A stretch of 64,000 nucleotides of DNA from contig NC_081144.1 of the NCBI RefSeq assembly GCF_958295425.1, forward strand, positions 4,141,739 to 4,205,738, written 5' to 3'. Made by a program: the position numbers and the translations under genes. Below, one piece after another: positions 1 through 11,299 of the stretch (position 1 is its first letter; each line of letters opens with the position of its first letter). The notes beneath the pieces were generated by a model. That model was not told where the DNA came from, made no database searches, and worked only from the letters and a program-made list of their open reading frames with translations. Origin of the DNA: Solea solea (Eukaryota > Chordata > Actinopteri > Pleuronectiformes > Soleidae).

Positions 1-498
1 CATGTCAACATCTACTGGAATCCATACCATACCAGCAATGTAAACATAAAATGTCCCAAAACACACATTTGTATTCAATTTCTCAAAATAATGTTCATCA
101 CTATCCATTTTAAACCCCTTTTTTTCTTGGAAAAACAATATCTCCGCTTTGTCTATATAAGGTTACACCAATTAGGCTGAAAATAAAAGTCTGCTGGGAT
201 GAACCGAAAAAGGAAACTGGAGTCTCAATCTTCAGAGCATCCTTGCATCCTGCAACGATTAGAGCTAAAGATCGGAAACTGGGCCTAATGTGCAGCAACT
301 GAAATAAAACATGTCCCCGTGTGCTCGTATGTAATTGGAATGAGTTATAGTAAGTTACGGTGAGAGCGCGGTCAGCACGGAAACAAGGCTTGTGTTCTGT
401 GGCATATATTAAATACTGTCACATTAAGAAGGACGTGCTTTACACTACAGAGATACGGCGCTTCCTGCTTTGTTGTCTATGAAAACTGAGCTTCATGG
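1..498. other. No recognisable gene or repeat
   Basis: AT-rich unique-looking sequence. The open frames are short and show no recognisable domain, and no microsatellite or transposon end was seen. Confidence 0.5.
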
Positions 499-953
499 AA
501 AGACACAGTGTGTGTCAGTCGTCCCTATGTGGGATTACGATGCCTTCGCAGCACAACATAATAAAAACCTTGAGCCAAAAACCATCGCACACACTCTGGA
601 TCTCTCCCTCTTCCACTTTTCACACCTGAATCAAGGCTTTCATTACAGAGACTACACTGCGAGTAAGTGCACCCCGTTTTTGTTCTGTCTGTCCCTAAAT
701 ATGCCTGTGACCATGTCAGTGCTCTTCTCTCCAAGGCCAGATGTCCAGACAGCCCCTTGGAGCTCAGTCAGGTGGGACAGCTGCTCAACAGTACTGCGCG
801 AGGCCGGTGCTGCAGAGGTGTCCACAAGATGGATTACATCAAGCCAAGCTTCTTCTGTTCATCAGATTGCTTCTCTCTCTCTTTGTATTTCCGAACATTT
901 CTATCCCAAATAAAGGCCTTGAACATGTTCCTTGCTTTCGTCTGTTCGTCTGA
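499..953 (+). CDS. Possible two-exon 3' gene end, unknown product
   Basis: I do not recognise the product. An open frame runs through residues such as WDYDAFAAQHNKNLEPK and GFHYRDYTAS. At 663 it meets a near-consensus donor (GTAAGT). A pyrimidine-rich acceptor (CTTCTCTCCAAG) ends at 735, giving a 73-bp gap, a typical size for short fish introns. Joining the two sides keeps the frame open (SQMSRQPLGAQSGG onward) to a stop at 951-953. An AATAAA at 909-914 with T/G-rich sequence after it could be a polyadenylation signal, but it lies before that stop, which argues against this exact reading. It may be a non-coding transcript end, or chance. The start is only the region where the frame looks plausible; no initiator was chosen. 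Confidence 0.2.
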
Positions 954-2234
954 TTCCTTCCTTTTGTCTAATCTCATTTCTTGCACCATTATTATTTTCC
1001 CTTCAAAGATTAGATTTTGTAAAGTGAGGGGTGAGAACAACAAAAAGCACTGTTGGCACACATGTGCCTGTGCAAATAGAGTTTTGGCATGCGATGTGAT
1101 TATATTAACGATGAGAAGTCAAAAACAAAGCTCAAACTCGACTTTATTGCATTTTTAAATACTGTGAAAACAGTCAAACAGTGTGTGTCTCTCTCCGAGT
1201 GTATCGAGATGGTGTTGTGACCCTGGTAAGTACAGACCTTTAAGCTGAAACTTCACACTAAGTTGGGTAATCAAGGCACACGTCATTAACCATAAAACAT
1301 GTATGTTTGGGTTTTAATGTCTGTATTAAATGGTTCATTAGTTGTGGTCTTTTAGTGGCAGGAAGTATTTCATCAGAGCTGAAATGATTGTTTAATCAGT
1401 CAGTAATTAAGTATTTTAACTTATACATTCTTAAGCAAAGATTTCCTTCCAACTTCCAAAAGTCAATGAACTAAAGTCAATTTCACACGTCTTTTTTACA
1501 GGAAACTGAACACTGTCTCTATTGTCATAATTAAAAGATCAGAGGATTAATTGATTACTCAAGAATGTAACTACTGAACCCAACCCTGAATCCAGTTCTT
1601 TCTGTATCTTATTTATTTTCTTTGTCTTGACATTTATCAGTTTGTTCTCTTAAATACTCAGAGGTAATATTAGTATGTCAAGAAGTAGGATTGATCTCTC
1701 CAGTGGAGTTAAACATAATAAAACTCTGATACAGTTAAAGGGTAAGTCTATTTCCACGTAACATCTATGATATGTATAAATCTGGAGTTGTGTAGATGAA
1801 TGGCATTGTAAAGGTCCAGTAGATCCCCTCCGTTGGACACCGTAACTTGGTGACAGTGGCCACCTTTAGCTTCAGGAGCAACGGCAAACCGTCCACAGAA
1901 AGTGCTTTGTTTCCCCCTACTAATAAAATACTTTAAAATTAAATTATTTAGTGATTTTCTCCAACTTTCTCTCTCACTAAAGAGTTCCTGCAACAACCCA
2001 AGTCTCACGAGAGATGCGTGGGACACTGAGTGCGATATGTGTAACTGTGCCTGGCAAAATGAGTTAATCTTAGCAAAGCCAATAAGACTGAATACAAATA
2101 AAAATCACTTTTACAATGGCCCTTACTGTAAGGATTACATTGTAACCACTGGCACTACGTTGAGGTGATGTTATGGACCGTTCTTTAGCACACCTAGTCT
2201 TATGAACAAAGGGCAGTGACTGGCAAAAAAGGGA
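954..2234. other. No recognisable gene
   Basis: Mostly AT-rich unique sequence with short frames only. I see no transposon ends or tandem repeats. Confidence 0.5.
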
Positions 2235-2254
2235 GGGGGGGGGGGGGGGGGGGG
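2235..2254 (+). repeat. Poly-G tract (20 nt)
   Basis: An unbroken run of G, preceded by GGGA. It is one of several long G or C homopolymers in the window. Confidence 0.95.
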
Positions 2255-2362
2255 CAGCATAACCCCCCTTTAACTTCTCAATTCAGTAGTTTGCTCAATA
2301 CACAAACAGCATGAAGGACGGACACATTTAGCTAAAAAGAAGCATCAATGTGTGTGTGTACT

Positions 2363-2476
2363 ATATCTGTGAGGTCCCCAAAACTTTAAAGGGGCCTTTT
2401 TAGGGTTAAGACCTGGTTTTAGGGTGAAGGGGGCTAGGGAATGCATTATGTCAATGATGTGTCCTCACTTTGATAT
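2363..2476. mobile_element. Short DNA-transposon-like repeat with inverted ends
   Basis: The left end reads ATATCTGTGAGG and the right end reads CCTCACTTTGATAT, an imperfect inverted pair. The inside carries GGGTTAAGACCTGGTTTTAG and GGGCTAGGGAATGCATTATG, which I recall as hallmarks of a very common fish interspersed repeat. It sits next to a GT-rich stretch. The family name is not certain. Confidence 0.55.
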
Positions 2477-2648
2477 AAAAACAACTCTGTGTGTGCGCCT
2501 GCATCTCTCAGCATTGACAAGCTGAAGTAAGTAAACCGATGCCAAGACAAAAATGAGGTGACAGGCTGCAGAGAATACCCAGGGGGCCTTGTTCTTCCAT
2601 CAGTTAAAAAATAAGACAGTGCCAATTTCACCTCTTCATCAACACACA

Positions 2649-2649
2649 C

Positions 2650-2694
<45 letters not shown>
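2649..2694 (+). repeat. Compound microsatellite (CT)n(CA)n
   Basis: About 11 CT units are followed directly by about 12 CA units. Open frames across it are artefacts of the repeat. Confidence 0.97.
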
Positions 2695-2695
<1 letters not shown>

Positions 2696-3154
2696 CTTCT
2701 CTTTCACTCACTTGGGTCAATACTACTGTAAGAGAGAGTATAAAAATTGGCCAACAAGAGAACAACGCGGCCCCAGCGACACGGGACTGCACATTAAACA
2801 AGTCGTCTAAAGCGCTGGTCGTGCATTGATCTGGAAAATGACACCGACACCCCAGTGTGCCAAGCAGCCAGTCCAGCACTTTCACACGGTGCAGACACAA
2901 AGTGTGCCTTTGCCCACAGGGCAGGGTAATATATTTCACGTTTTTTATTTAATGACTAATACGTGGAGGGCGGGGTCGTTGATGTGGCGCCTGAGTAATA
3001 CATCTTCACTTTTCTCGCCTCTTTTTTAATTAAAGTTCTCCTCTCCTCCCTGCAAGACAAGGACAAGGGTGAGAGAGGGATACTTGCAAGGAGGTGTGAC
3101 CTTCTCGTGGTCGTGCTTTGGCCATGCAGCCTGACAGGAAGTATAGGTGACAAG

Positions 3155-3345
3155 TGTTGAAAGGGAAGTGAGAAAGGGATACAATCAGGGGAGAAGGGAC
3201 AGAAGGAGGCACAGGAGTGACGGAGAGAGGGCGAGAGGAGAGGGGGAGGAAGAAAGAAAGAAGGCACGGGCAGACAGGAACACAGAGATGAGAGGTTAGA
3301 GAAGTGTGTGGAGGTGGCGAGCGGGGAGTTAAAAGAACGAGTGGA
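3155..3345 (+). repeat. Purine-rich low-complexity block
   Basis: The plus strand is strongly G/A biased, with GAGAGAGGGCGAGAGGAGAG and (GAAA)n-like stretches. Similar but shorter blocks lie near 3540-3615 and 3790-3870. Frames on the opposite strand (Pro/Ser/Leu-rich) are composition artefacts. Confidence 0.7.
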
Positions 3346-4074
3346 AGAACATTAAAGAATCAAATGGAAAGAAGCTCAAAGGCAGATTGCCATCACTGAA
3401 GTGAAGCTCTCCAGGGGCTGTAGCCGTTTTTTTATTATATGGTTCTTTGAGTGTTTCAGTTGTCACCCTGCTCTGAAAAACAATATAGGACATATTTTTA
3501 AATCTCCTCTGTCGGCCTAATCCCTGTTTTAATCAGGCCCTCTGAGGACAAGAGAGGAGGAAGCAAAAACAGGGGGATAAGAGGAAAGGAAGAATGAGAA
3601 AAAGGAGGGACTGGGAGGATGTGGAGGCTGGAGAGGGCAGTGGATGAGGGCCTGGCACTGAAATCCTGGCTCAGTGAACTGGCTCTGTCTCACACAGCCA
3701 CACTGGAATGGATGGGAGGCTCAGATGGCTGTTTAAACAGGTTAATTGTGCTGGCCTCCCCGAGAGATTGGGACAGATGGATAGACGAATGGAACGAGGG
3801 AGGAGAGAAAGGGAGTGCAAAGGAGCAACGGAGAGGTAGAAACAGAGGACGGAATGAAGAGATGGACGGTGAGCGACGAGCATGGCCGCTGATCAGAGGC
3901 ACAATTGGAGTGTGTAGTCATAATGTGGGCTAAACATCAGAGCCCCCCCCCCCCAAATGCAGAGAAAATAAGTCAATGAGCCAATCCCAGCTAACACAGG
4001 ACGTGTAAGTGTATTTTGTCATCACAAGTAGAATCTTAAGGAACAAAATGTGTCGCCACAATGACCTTGAGCTT

Positions 4075-4312
4075 TGACCTTTCCCCATGTTTGACCATCC
4101 GGGTCTTGATGACCCCTCAGTGCCATTAACCCGTTCACTCACGCGTTCATACAGGGCATCTGTGTTTCTATCAAACACCTTTCGTCACAGCCTCAGTCAG
4201 GAGCATCGTGGGGTCAAGGGTCATGCCCAGTGACACACAGAAATGTAGACAAGCTCGACCCACGACCCTCCGGTTGAAAGATGACTCGCTCTACCGCTGA
4301 TCCACTTCGCCC
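4075..4312 (-). mobile_element. tRNA-derived SINE, diverged
   Basis: On the minus strand a tRNA-like head begins near 4312 with GAAGTGGATCAGCGGTAGAG (box A region). It is followed by CTTTCAACCGGAGGGTCGTG and GGGTCGAGCTT (box B region). After the head come GTGTGTCACTGGGCATGACC and a GAGTGAACGGGTTAATG segment. These match the layout of the widespread fish SINE whose body reads like CCTTGAGCAAGACACTTAAC and whose end reads like TTGAGTGGTC. The copy is decayed and its 3' limit near 4075 is approximate. It is a retroposed repeat, not a functional tRNA gene: the stems do not pair properly. Confidence 0.65.
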
Positions 4313-5421
4313 ACATGTGGGTGCCGACAGACGGACAAGCGATCAAAACACATGGCGCCACATCCGTCAGTGGCCTGGCATTAAACCACTTTTAATGAGG
4401 ACACTGCTAATGTTATTCACGGCTTGACAAAGTTTGCCGTTTGACTGTTCCCCTTCAACGGTCACAGACTGCCAGTTTATTTGGCTGGGAGGACATAAGA
4501 GGAAATGAGTATTCCTGTATCCATCATTTAATTACCTACATGTTTACAGTAAATAAAATAAACTAGAAAGAAGGGGGAAAAAAAATCTCCTAAACCATAA
4601 AAAAATAATGATTCAGTTCTGGGATGCTAAATATATTCAGATTTTAAACTTTGGCCACATAACAACTTTGTTGTTTCCCAGTTTGTATTCCTCTAAACTT
4701 TCTCTGTATTGCTTATACAGCAAAATAGTACTGTATGTCTGCAGAGGACTGCGTACCATGAACTGAATGTAAATGTGTGTCCTGGATATGGATGGCCTGT
4801 GGTGTCTTATGTAAAATTAAGCAACTTTGCTTTTTTTTTGTTTTGTTCGGTTGAACACAGATATGCTTTTTTTTCCCCCCTCACCACTCAACTATTTCTG
4901 GGTGAAAATCCAAAATGCCAGTGCGACACACGAGGATGGAGATGGATCTTGGCCATTCTTCAGCCCCTAACACTTCTCTCGGTTTGCTAGAAAACACTAC
5001 TGGTTATTACTTAACCACATAAATAAAATATGGCATAGAGTAAAAAAAACAAGGGCTTCAAGAAAACACAAAGCTATTGGCAAGTATGCGCGCATTACTG
5101 TGATATACATTATGTGCATATCTTGAGGGCACTCCTACCAGTGTGGAGGTCATATATTTACATTCATAAAATATTCTGTCAGCTGTAAGCAGCCTCGTCT
5201 TATAAGTATGTGTATGTGTGTGTTCACTGCATACATTTTATCTTTGAAAGTAACATTTCTTTAATTTAAATTGACTTGGAGTTCTTTTATCTGAATACTA
5301 TTACTTGCCAGAAAGCTTTACAGCACAACATTTGCCACGATTCCGATGAAAATAACAAGGCAATGCTCTAACACTGTGAGCGTGAACTGTTAATTGTGTT
5401 GTTTAGCCAGCACTGCAGTCT

Positions 5422-5730
5422 TTATAGGCCCTGTTGTACGGCTGACAAGGGGCTGTTGCCACGACCACGACCGATTCCTGATGAAAGGAGATCATAGAGT
5501 GCTAAAAGTCTAACCTCAGAGACGCTGGGTAATTCCAGCAAATTATCTTTGGCTAAATACACTGACTTCAGCATTACTTTGGGTTGGAAACCCCGGAATG
5601 AATTAGGGCCATCTGGATAAAAGTATTTTTTCTTCAGTAGTTCGCTGTGGGCGACTGGACCAAGGAAGCATTTCTTTAGGTTTGTCAACCAGTTTATATG
5701 TTGAGGGGCTCGCTGTATCGTAATATGCAC
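5422..5730 (-). CDS. Unidentified open frame, possible exon
   Basis: I do not recognise this 102-codon frame. It ends in a TAA stop at 5422-5424. It has protein-like composition without simple repeats, for example KYFYPDGPNSFRGFQPK and VMLKSVYLAKDNLLELPSV, then a basic GIGRGRG near the C-terminus. A possible acceptor (CTTCCTTGGTCCAG) lies inside it on the minus strand, near 5657. The upstream end abuts hAT-like repeat sequence, so it could be a relic transposon frame, a real exon, or chance. No domain is visible. Confidence 0.2.
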   Translation of the reverse strand: MHITIQRAPQHINWLTNLKKCFLGPVAHSELLKKKYFYPDGPNSFRGFQPKVMLKSVYLAKDNLLELPSVSEVRLLALYDLLSSGIGRGRGNSPLSAVQQGL

Positions 5731-6425
5731 AATAGCCGATATATCGGGAGTGCTTGGGGTCGCAACAATACCGACATATATACTTCTAAAGCAGGGGTGT
5801 CAAACTCAAATGACCTGGGGGCCAATGAGCATCTAGTCTGGTCAAGCAGGGGCCGACATAGAGGAAAAAAAGTGGAACAAACAACTATTTAGTAGCCGGT
5901 GGGCAATATAAGATATTCATTATGCTATTAGACAAGTAAAAGTGCTTGTTTTGATATAAAATGATTCACAATAAAAGCATATTTATGATGCATAAAAACG
6001 GAGAATTAAATTGAAAATTTAGCAAATAATGACGAGGACAATTGTGATTAAAACAGCTTAAATATATGTACTTTCATGTTTAGTGTAATACATTTAATAA
6101 AGCAATGATTACAACCGAATGTCTTATTACAATTATAAAAATATTGCCGGCAAATGCATTTAGTCTTATATTCTGTCTCTATTCCATCACCTTGCACAGG
6201 GGTGGGCGGGCCACATGCATGGTCATTTAGTGTCTTCTGTAGTGAGATTAACATAATATTTTTCATACTCATGTCGCAGCAGATGTGGATATGTAATATC
6301 TTTATTGTGCAAAATAAATGAGCATCAACAAATAATAGCTGTAGGTTTGCCGATATCCGATAATACATCGTAAAGCCAATATCTGCTGCTACCGATATGG
6401 TGCTGATAATATCGTGCCTCCCTAG
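5702..6425. mobile_element. hAT-like element relics, probably nested
   Basis: The right part (about 6345-6425) carries CCGATATCCGATAATACATC and ends with GATAATATCGTGCCTCCCTA. This resembles the fish hAT-type end TAGGGATGCACGATA in inverse. The left part (about 5702-5750) has a degraded match with CGATATATCGG. Inside, at 5792, a second element begins with CAGGGGTGTCAAACTCAAAT GACC, a classic hAT-Charlie-type end. A related internal motif, CAGGGGTGGGCGGGCCACAT, lies at about 6197. I could not find the inner right end or clean target duplications, so the nesting is inferred. No transposase frame survives. Confidence 0.55.
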
Positions 6426-9278
6426 TATAAACAGCAATCAAATCGACATGAAGAAGACTTTGACTTATCAGTTTCTGATTCATCATGGAGAAACTGATAA
6501 GACATAACTGCAAACTTAGTATGCATCCAAACATGCACAGAAACGCTTAATTGGCCTTCATCAATTCTCAGTCATGTCACACAGCAAGGCTCAACTCAAC
6601 TGTTGCCTGAGCTGGCATCAGGAGTCCAATCAATCACTCACAGTGTGCCAGTGCCTGTATGAATCCGTGACCACGACTGAAATGAAGCTGTCATGAAAAA
6701 TGACTCATCAAACCGACACGAAACTCTCACCACGACCACACAAGATATCACCGGTTAGTTGCACGTCCGTCATGCTGTGTGTCCCTGTCGTGCAAAACAA
6801 AAACTCATATTTTCCTCATTTTGTGTTGTTATTTTAATAAACATTAATTTCCCCCCAGTTCCTGTCGTCTGCACTGTTGCAAAATATGTACAATTGAGAA
6901 CAGGCTAAAAGAAAGTGATCCAGTAAAAGAGAGGAAATCTTTATTTTTGGCAATTACGGCTGACTTCAGTCGTGATTAGGAGAGAAGGCGGCAAAAGAGA
7001 GAAAGGGATCAGGCAGAGAAAAGGATCTCCTAGGAAGGGAAAAGTCAGCAGTTCCCCAAGTTTTCTTTTTTGTTGTTTTCGGAGTTGCTGGTTGTTACGT
7101 TGCCTGACAGCAACTCTAAATATAGCTGGGGGGGGGGGCATCATTATGCATAGCCCCTCATCCTAACCTTAAACATCTCAACTGAATGCATTCCAGCTCT
7201 TATCCTGATACGAACCACAACCCTCAACAGGCCAAAGATGTATATGCTTTTAAAACACAATTGTTCATCCCAAGCGGAGAGTCCTGTGTACTCACAGACA
7301 TACACTCAACACATCCCCCACGCTCCTCTCGGTCTTTGGGTCTTTTACCCTGCCGTTCTGTGGTTACCCGGGGAAAACCAACTCTGAAATGCCCGGGTGG
7401 GTTGTGGTTCACTGCGATTTCTGGATCGATAGCAAATGGATTTGATACGTACAGTATAAGTTACTGTTCCCAAGGGCTTTGGCCCAGATTTGGTATCACT
7501 CCTGTTTGCACTGTTGCACTGAGACATCGTTCTAAAGCCCTGCAGCAAGAGATCTGATACAGTCTGACCGATGGACCTTCACACGGATGAGGGGAGCACA
7601 CCGAGGTCAGTGCGTATGAGCTGGTGTAATACAGGCTGGCCGTCTGCAGGACTACTCATGCCTCTTGAGGATGACTGTGTTGATTGTGTTAAGTTACAGA
7701 GGATACATGTGGAAAATACCTATCTGACAATGATGTGGACTATTGCTGTCAACATTAAAGCATAGTCTACCCATTTGGTCTCTGCAGCTCATCTTCTAAA
7801 AAAACCACCACAATTCAGGTGCCAATGATTTCAAGGTCAGCATATTGTTGTATCTGTGTGTGTGTGTTTGTGTCCTTTCCTCCCCAATCATTATATCTGT
7901 CAACCTCCCCCTGGAACAGCTCCCGGACATCATCCACTCCAAGATCCACTTCACCAGCCCCTGCATCTCTTTATCTTTTCTGTCACAATAAAAAAAAAAA
8001 AGTATAAAAAAAGACAACTTAGTACAGACCATAAAAAAACAAAGCCTTCAACTTTGCCTTCATTCGAGTGTTTGCCTGCAAGCATCAAATATGCTTGTTG
8101 TAAAGAAAAGAAATCATTTTCATATTGTTTTCTCAAGCTTCCCCAAGGAAGGAAACAGCACAAAATTGCTTTCCCCTACTGCTGGAGGAAATACAGGCTG
8201 CGTTTCTCGAATCTAATCAACATCTCTCCATCAAAAACTTTCAGAAAAGGTTGTGTTTTTCCAATTATAGAGGTCAGAGCATAGAAAGCAGCAACCAGAG
8301 AAACTCCTCTTGCCTTTAAACCATGGAAAACATACATGTAATTACACAATCTGTACAGAGGATAAGGAACGCTGCTTTTCAGTAGGAGGAAGACGGATCA
8401 GTTCTTTTTTCCCCCCCCTGGTGAGATAGCCATCAAGCTGTGATACTTAAATTCCTGGGGATGATGGTGGACTTCGATGGCTGAACGGTGCAATTAGTGG
8501 TTCTGAAGTTTCACTGAGCTGGAAGTTCAACAAGCAGCCGAATAAGGGAGACGACTCAAAGGATGACAAAAACACTACAACCACAGTGCTGTCATTAAAA
8601 AAGTGGAACTTTAATGTACATGCGAGAATGTTTCGCTTTTTATTAACCCTATGGATGATATTTTATAATCTGTTTTTTGTTACATTTCAATTGCATGTTT
8701 CCGAGTCGCTGCTCACAAGCAGTTGCTGTTAACGCTGTCATTTGTTAGTTAGTTGTTAGTTATCCACTCTCCTTTTCACTATATATCATACTCCTTATAC
8801 TTGACCCCCTAACCCCCTTCATCTTTTTATCTTTGATAGCATTCCGGCAGTAATTACGAGCTTGTTCTCTAGCGCATGATCCTACATACACCACTACAGT
8901 CAAATATTTTCATGCAGTGACCCTTTATGACACAACAGTCAGTGATTCAAAAAAAAAAAGTGTGTTTGTCGGCACACGCAGGATTGCGTCTGCGAGAGTG
9001 CGGTGTCACAGAGCGAGCTAAGGAAGAAACATTAGTCACTGATGATTCGTGGCAAGATATTCCTTCAGGGCATCTGTGTTATTATGTGTGTGAGCACGAG
9101 GTGTTATTTCTATTACAGGGAAGCACTGAACCTTCTTGTGGGCTGAATGTGAGCCCTTTACAGAGAAGTGAGTGAGGGATGGCTCTTAAAACTGTCAACT
9201 AAATTTGTCTTTGGGATTGCAGACTATAACAGAGTCCTACACAAAGAAAGGCCACGTCCGAGTGGTTTCACTGCTACT
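6426..9278. other. No recognisable gene
   Basis: Mostly unique sequence with short frames. Minor features are a poly-G run near 7130-7138, short A-runs near 7988 and 8950, and a short GT stretch near 7856-7868. I see no exon with convincing splice signals. Confidence 0.45.
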
Positions 9279-9294
9279 TGTGTGTGTGTGTGTG
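9279..9294 (+). repeat. (GT)n microsatellite
   Basis: Eight GT units, directly visible. Confidence 0.9.
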
Positions 9295-9425
9295 CGGACA
9301 CACGGGTTGAGTGGTCCTAATATTTCTTCTTTAAGAGACGGTATGAACTACAGGAAAGGTTTACTGCAGCTGGTGATGCGGCGCACACTGATATGACAAG
9401 TCTGCTAACCACTCTTCAGATCTCT

Positions 9426-9428
<3 letters not shown>

Positions 9429-9482
<54 letters not shown>
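9429..9482 (+). repeat. (AC)n microsatellite, 27 units
   Basis: A perfect AC array of about 54 bp, one of the longest in the window and probably length-polymorphic. Confidence 0.98.
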
Positions 9483-9484
<2 letters not shown>

Positions 9485-9814
9485 AGCTCGAGGCGGACAG
9501 AGGTTGGCAGCCAACGGCTCCCAGAGGTACAAACAGACAGCAGTGCAACCGCCCACCTTCTTTCCCCTACCGCACCGGAAACAAATTCTCAAGCAAACAC
9601 GCAAACAAACACACATGTTTATGCACATTTATCATGATTCAGACTCCTGGAGATGGTGCATTAACCTTTATTGGAGCTAATTGTTTTGCAATCCAAAAGT
9701 AAAAGGCCCCGGAGCTGTATTGGAGAAGCCATGTGTCACAGGATGTGATGCAAGTGTATGCAGAGGTGGGAAAGGGGTTGTATCTAGGTGTGGTGTACGA
9801 CGTCATGGTGAGAT

Positions 9815-9840
9815 TGTGTGTGTGTGTGTGTGTGTGTGTG
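9815..9840 (+). repeat. (GT)n microsatellite
   Basis: About 13 perfect GT units. Confidence 0.96.
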
Positions 9841-11007
9841 GTCTGCTTATGGTACAGTATGCTTTGTGTGTGCCGGGGCTAGTAAATTAGCAGTGCTAGC
9901 AGGTTGCTCTGACAAGTCCTGTTAATGAGAACATCCTCCGGAGCCTTTTGGGCTGGGGAGCAAAAGCAGAGGCCGTGATCATCTGTTCAGTCTGGAAGAT
10001 GGCATGGAGCGAGGGAGGGATGGTGCCAAACAGCAAAAAGCCTGCACGATTAGACCACACCATCTGCACGAGAGGTGCAAATGTGTGGTTGGAACGAACC
10101 GTATACTGTCGGAAAAAAGAGGACCCCAGTGGAGTGTTAAGTTTTACATAGCTGCCTGAATGTAGGCTTAAGTAGGGTAAGCTTTTGCATTTACTCTGGA
10201 CATCTGCACACTGCGCTCTCATAATACTAAAAATAAGCATATGCCACTTTAAAAAGGGAGACAACGTCTAGCAAGCGAGCTTTAGTCATAGCACTGCAGC
10301 AAAGTCAAAGCTACATAAGGGAGGTTTGTTTCCACAGGGTGTTGGAATTGGGAGTTAAACAATTATAGGACAATGTTAGAATAGTTTTTTGAAAGTGCAG
10401 GAGGACAAATAATACAATACTTTGAAAAATCATGCAGCTTTATGTCAATGGACATCTGTATGTGTGTGATCAAATATGATTGGTTGCACACACACACGTA
10501 CTTGTGATAAGTTGCCAATTTGGTTACAGCTGACTCACCTGCACCAGGCTTAGTGAGGCAAAGCCAACTGGCTCCTTATGAGTTTGGAAAATCACAGACC
10601 AAGGAGTGGGGTTTAGAGATGCATGAGGCGCTTCGCTGTGTAGCATTACCATGATTCATCTTCACAAAACTGCAAAAAGCTTGTGATAATCGCTTTAGCT
10701 AATCCTTGTACGCTTCAGGCAAACACGTATGGTGAGAGAGAAGGGGGTGGTTCTTAAAGCCTGGGAGGGTGGACTGAGCTGATGCTGCTGGTGTAGGTGC
10801 ACTGGTTGTGAAGTGTGTGCAGTGCTTGGGAATTCTCAGTTCAGTATCGTCGTGGATATCTGGACTTTGATGCCGATTCCTGAATGATACTTTTTTTTTT
10901 AGGTAACAATTACATTAAACGACAATTATACAACATACTCAACATACCTTACACAGACACACAGTAATGAGATTATCTCCTTTAGAAATTTGACATTGAA
11001 CGACAAC

Positions 11008-11298
11008 ACAGACAACACAGAGTGTATCGCTGACATGGCAATTTGCATTACTGTGATTACGCGACAGTTTGTGCTATCGGAAAACAATACAACATTTTTG
11101 CAAATATGTTTTATACTGTTCAAATTTCAAATTTAACATCTGCAGTGTTTTTTCCTAAATAGACGTTTTTGTTTTATTTGTTAATATACTATTTTAAGAA
11201 AAGTTATTCTGGAAAAATTTCATTTTCTGGCCCTTTTTGAGATTAAAATACATAAAAAAGTCCAGACGAACATTTCGAGGCTTAGGTATTCAACGGTG
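11008..11298 (-). mobile_element. piggyBac-like MITE relic
   Basis: Shares blocks in order with the reverse complement of the complete copy at 60720-61178. These are ACAGAGTGTATCGCTGACA near the left end, TTGCATTACTGTGATTACG, GTTTGTGCTATCGGAAAA, TATGTTTTATACTGTTCAAA, GTTATTCTGGAAAAAT, and CGAGGCTTAGGT at the right end. Both terminal repeats are decayed and no TTAA pair remains. It is non-coding. Strand is given relative to the 60720 copy as plus. Confidence 0.75.
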
Positions 11299-11299
11299 A

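Noticed and set aside
4232..4312. Possible tRNA gene on the minus strand
   Set aside because: Box-like motifs are present but the stems do not pair and SINE body sequence follows, so it is a SINE head.
9393..9680. 95-codon plus frame and its 67-codon minus shadow
   Set aside because: Both run through the (AC)27 microsatellite and consist of Thr-His or Cys-Val alternation.
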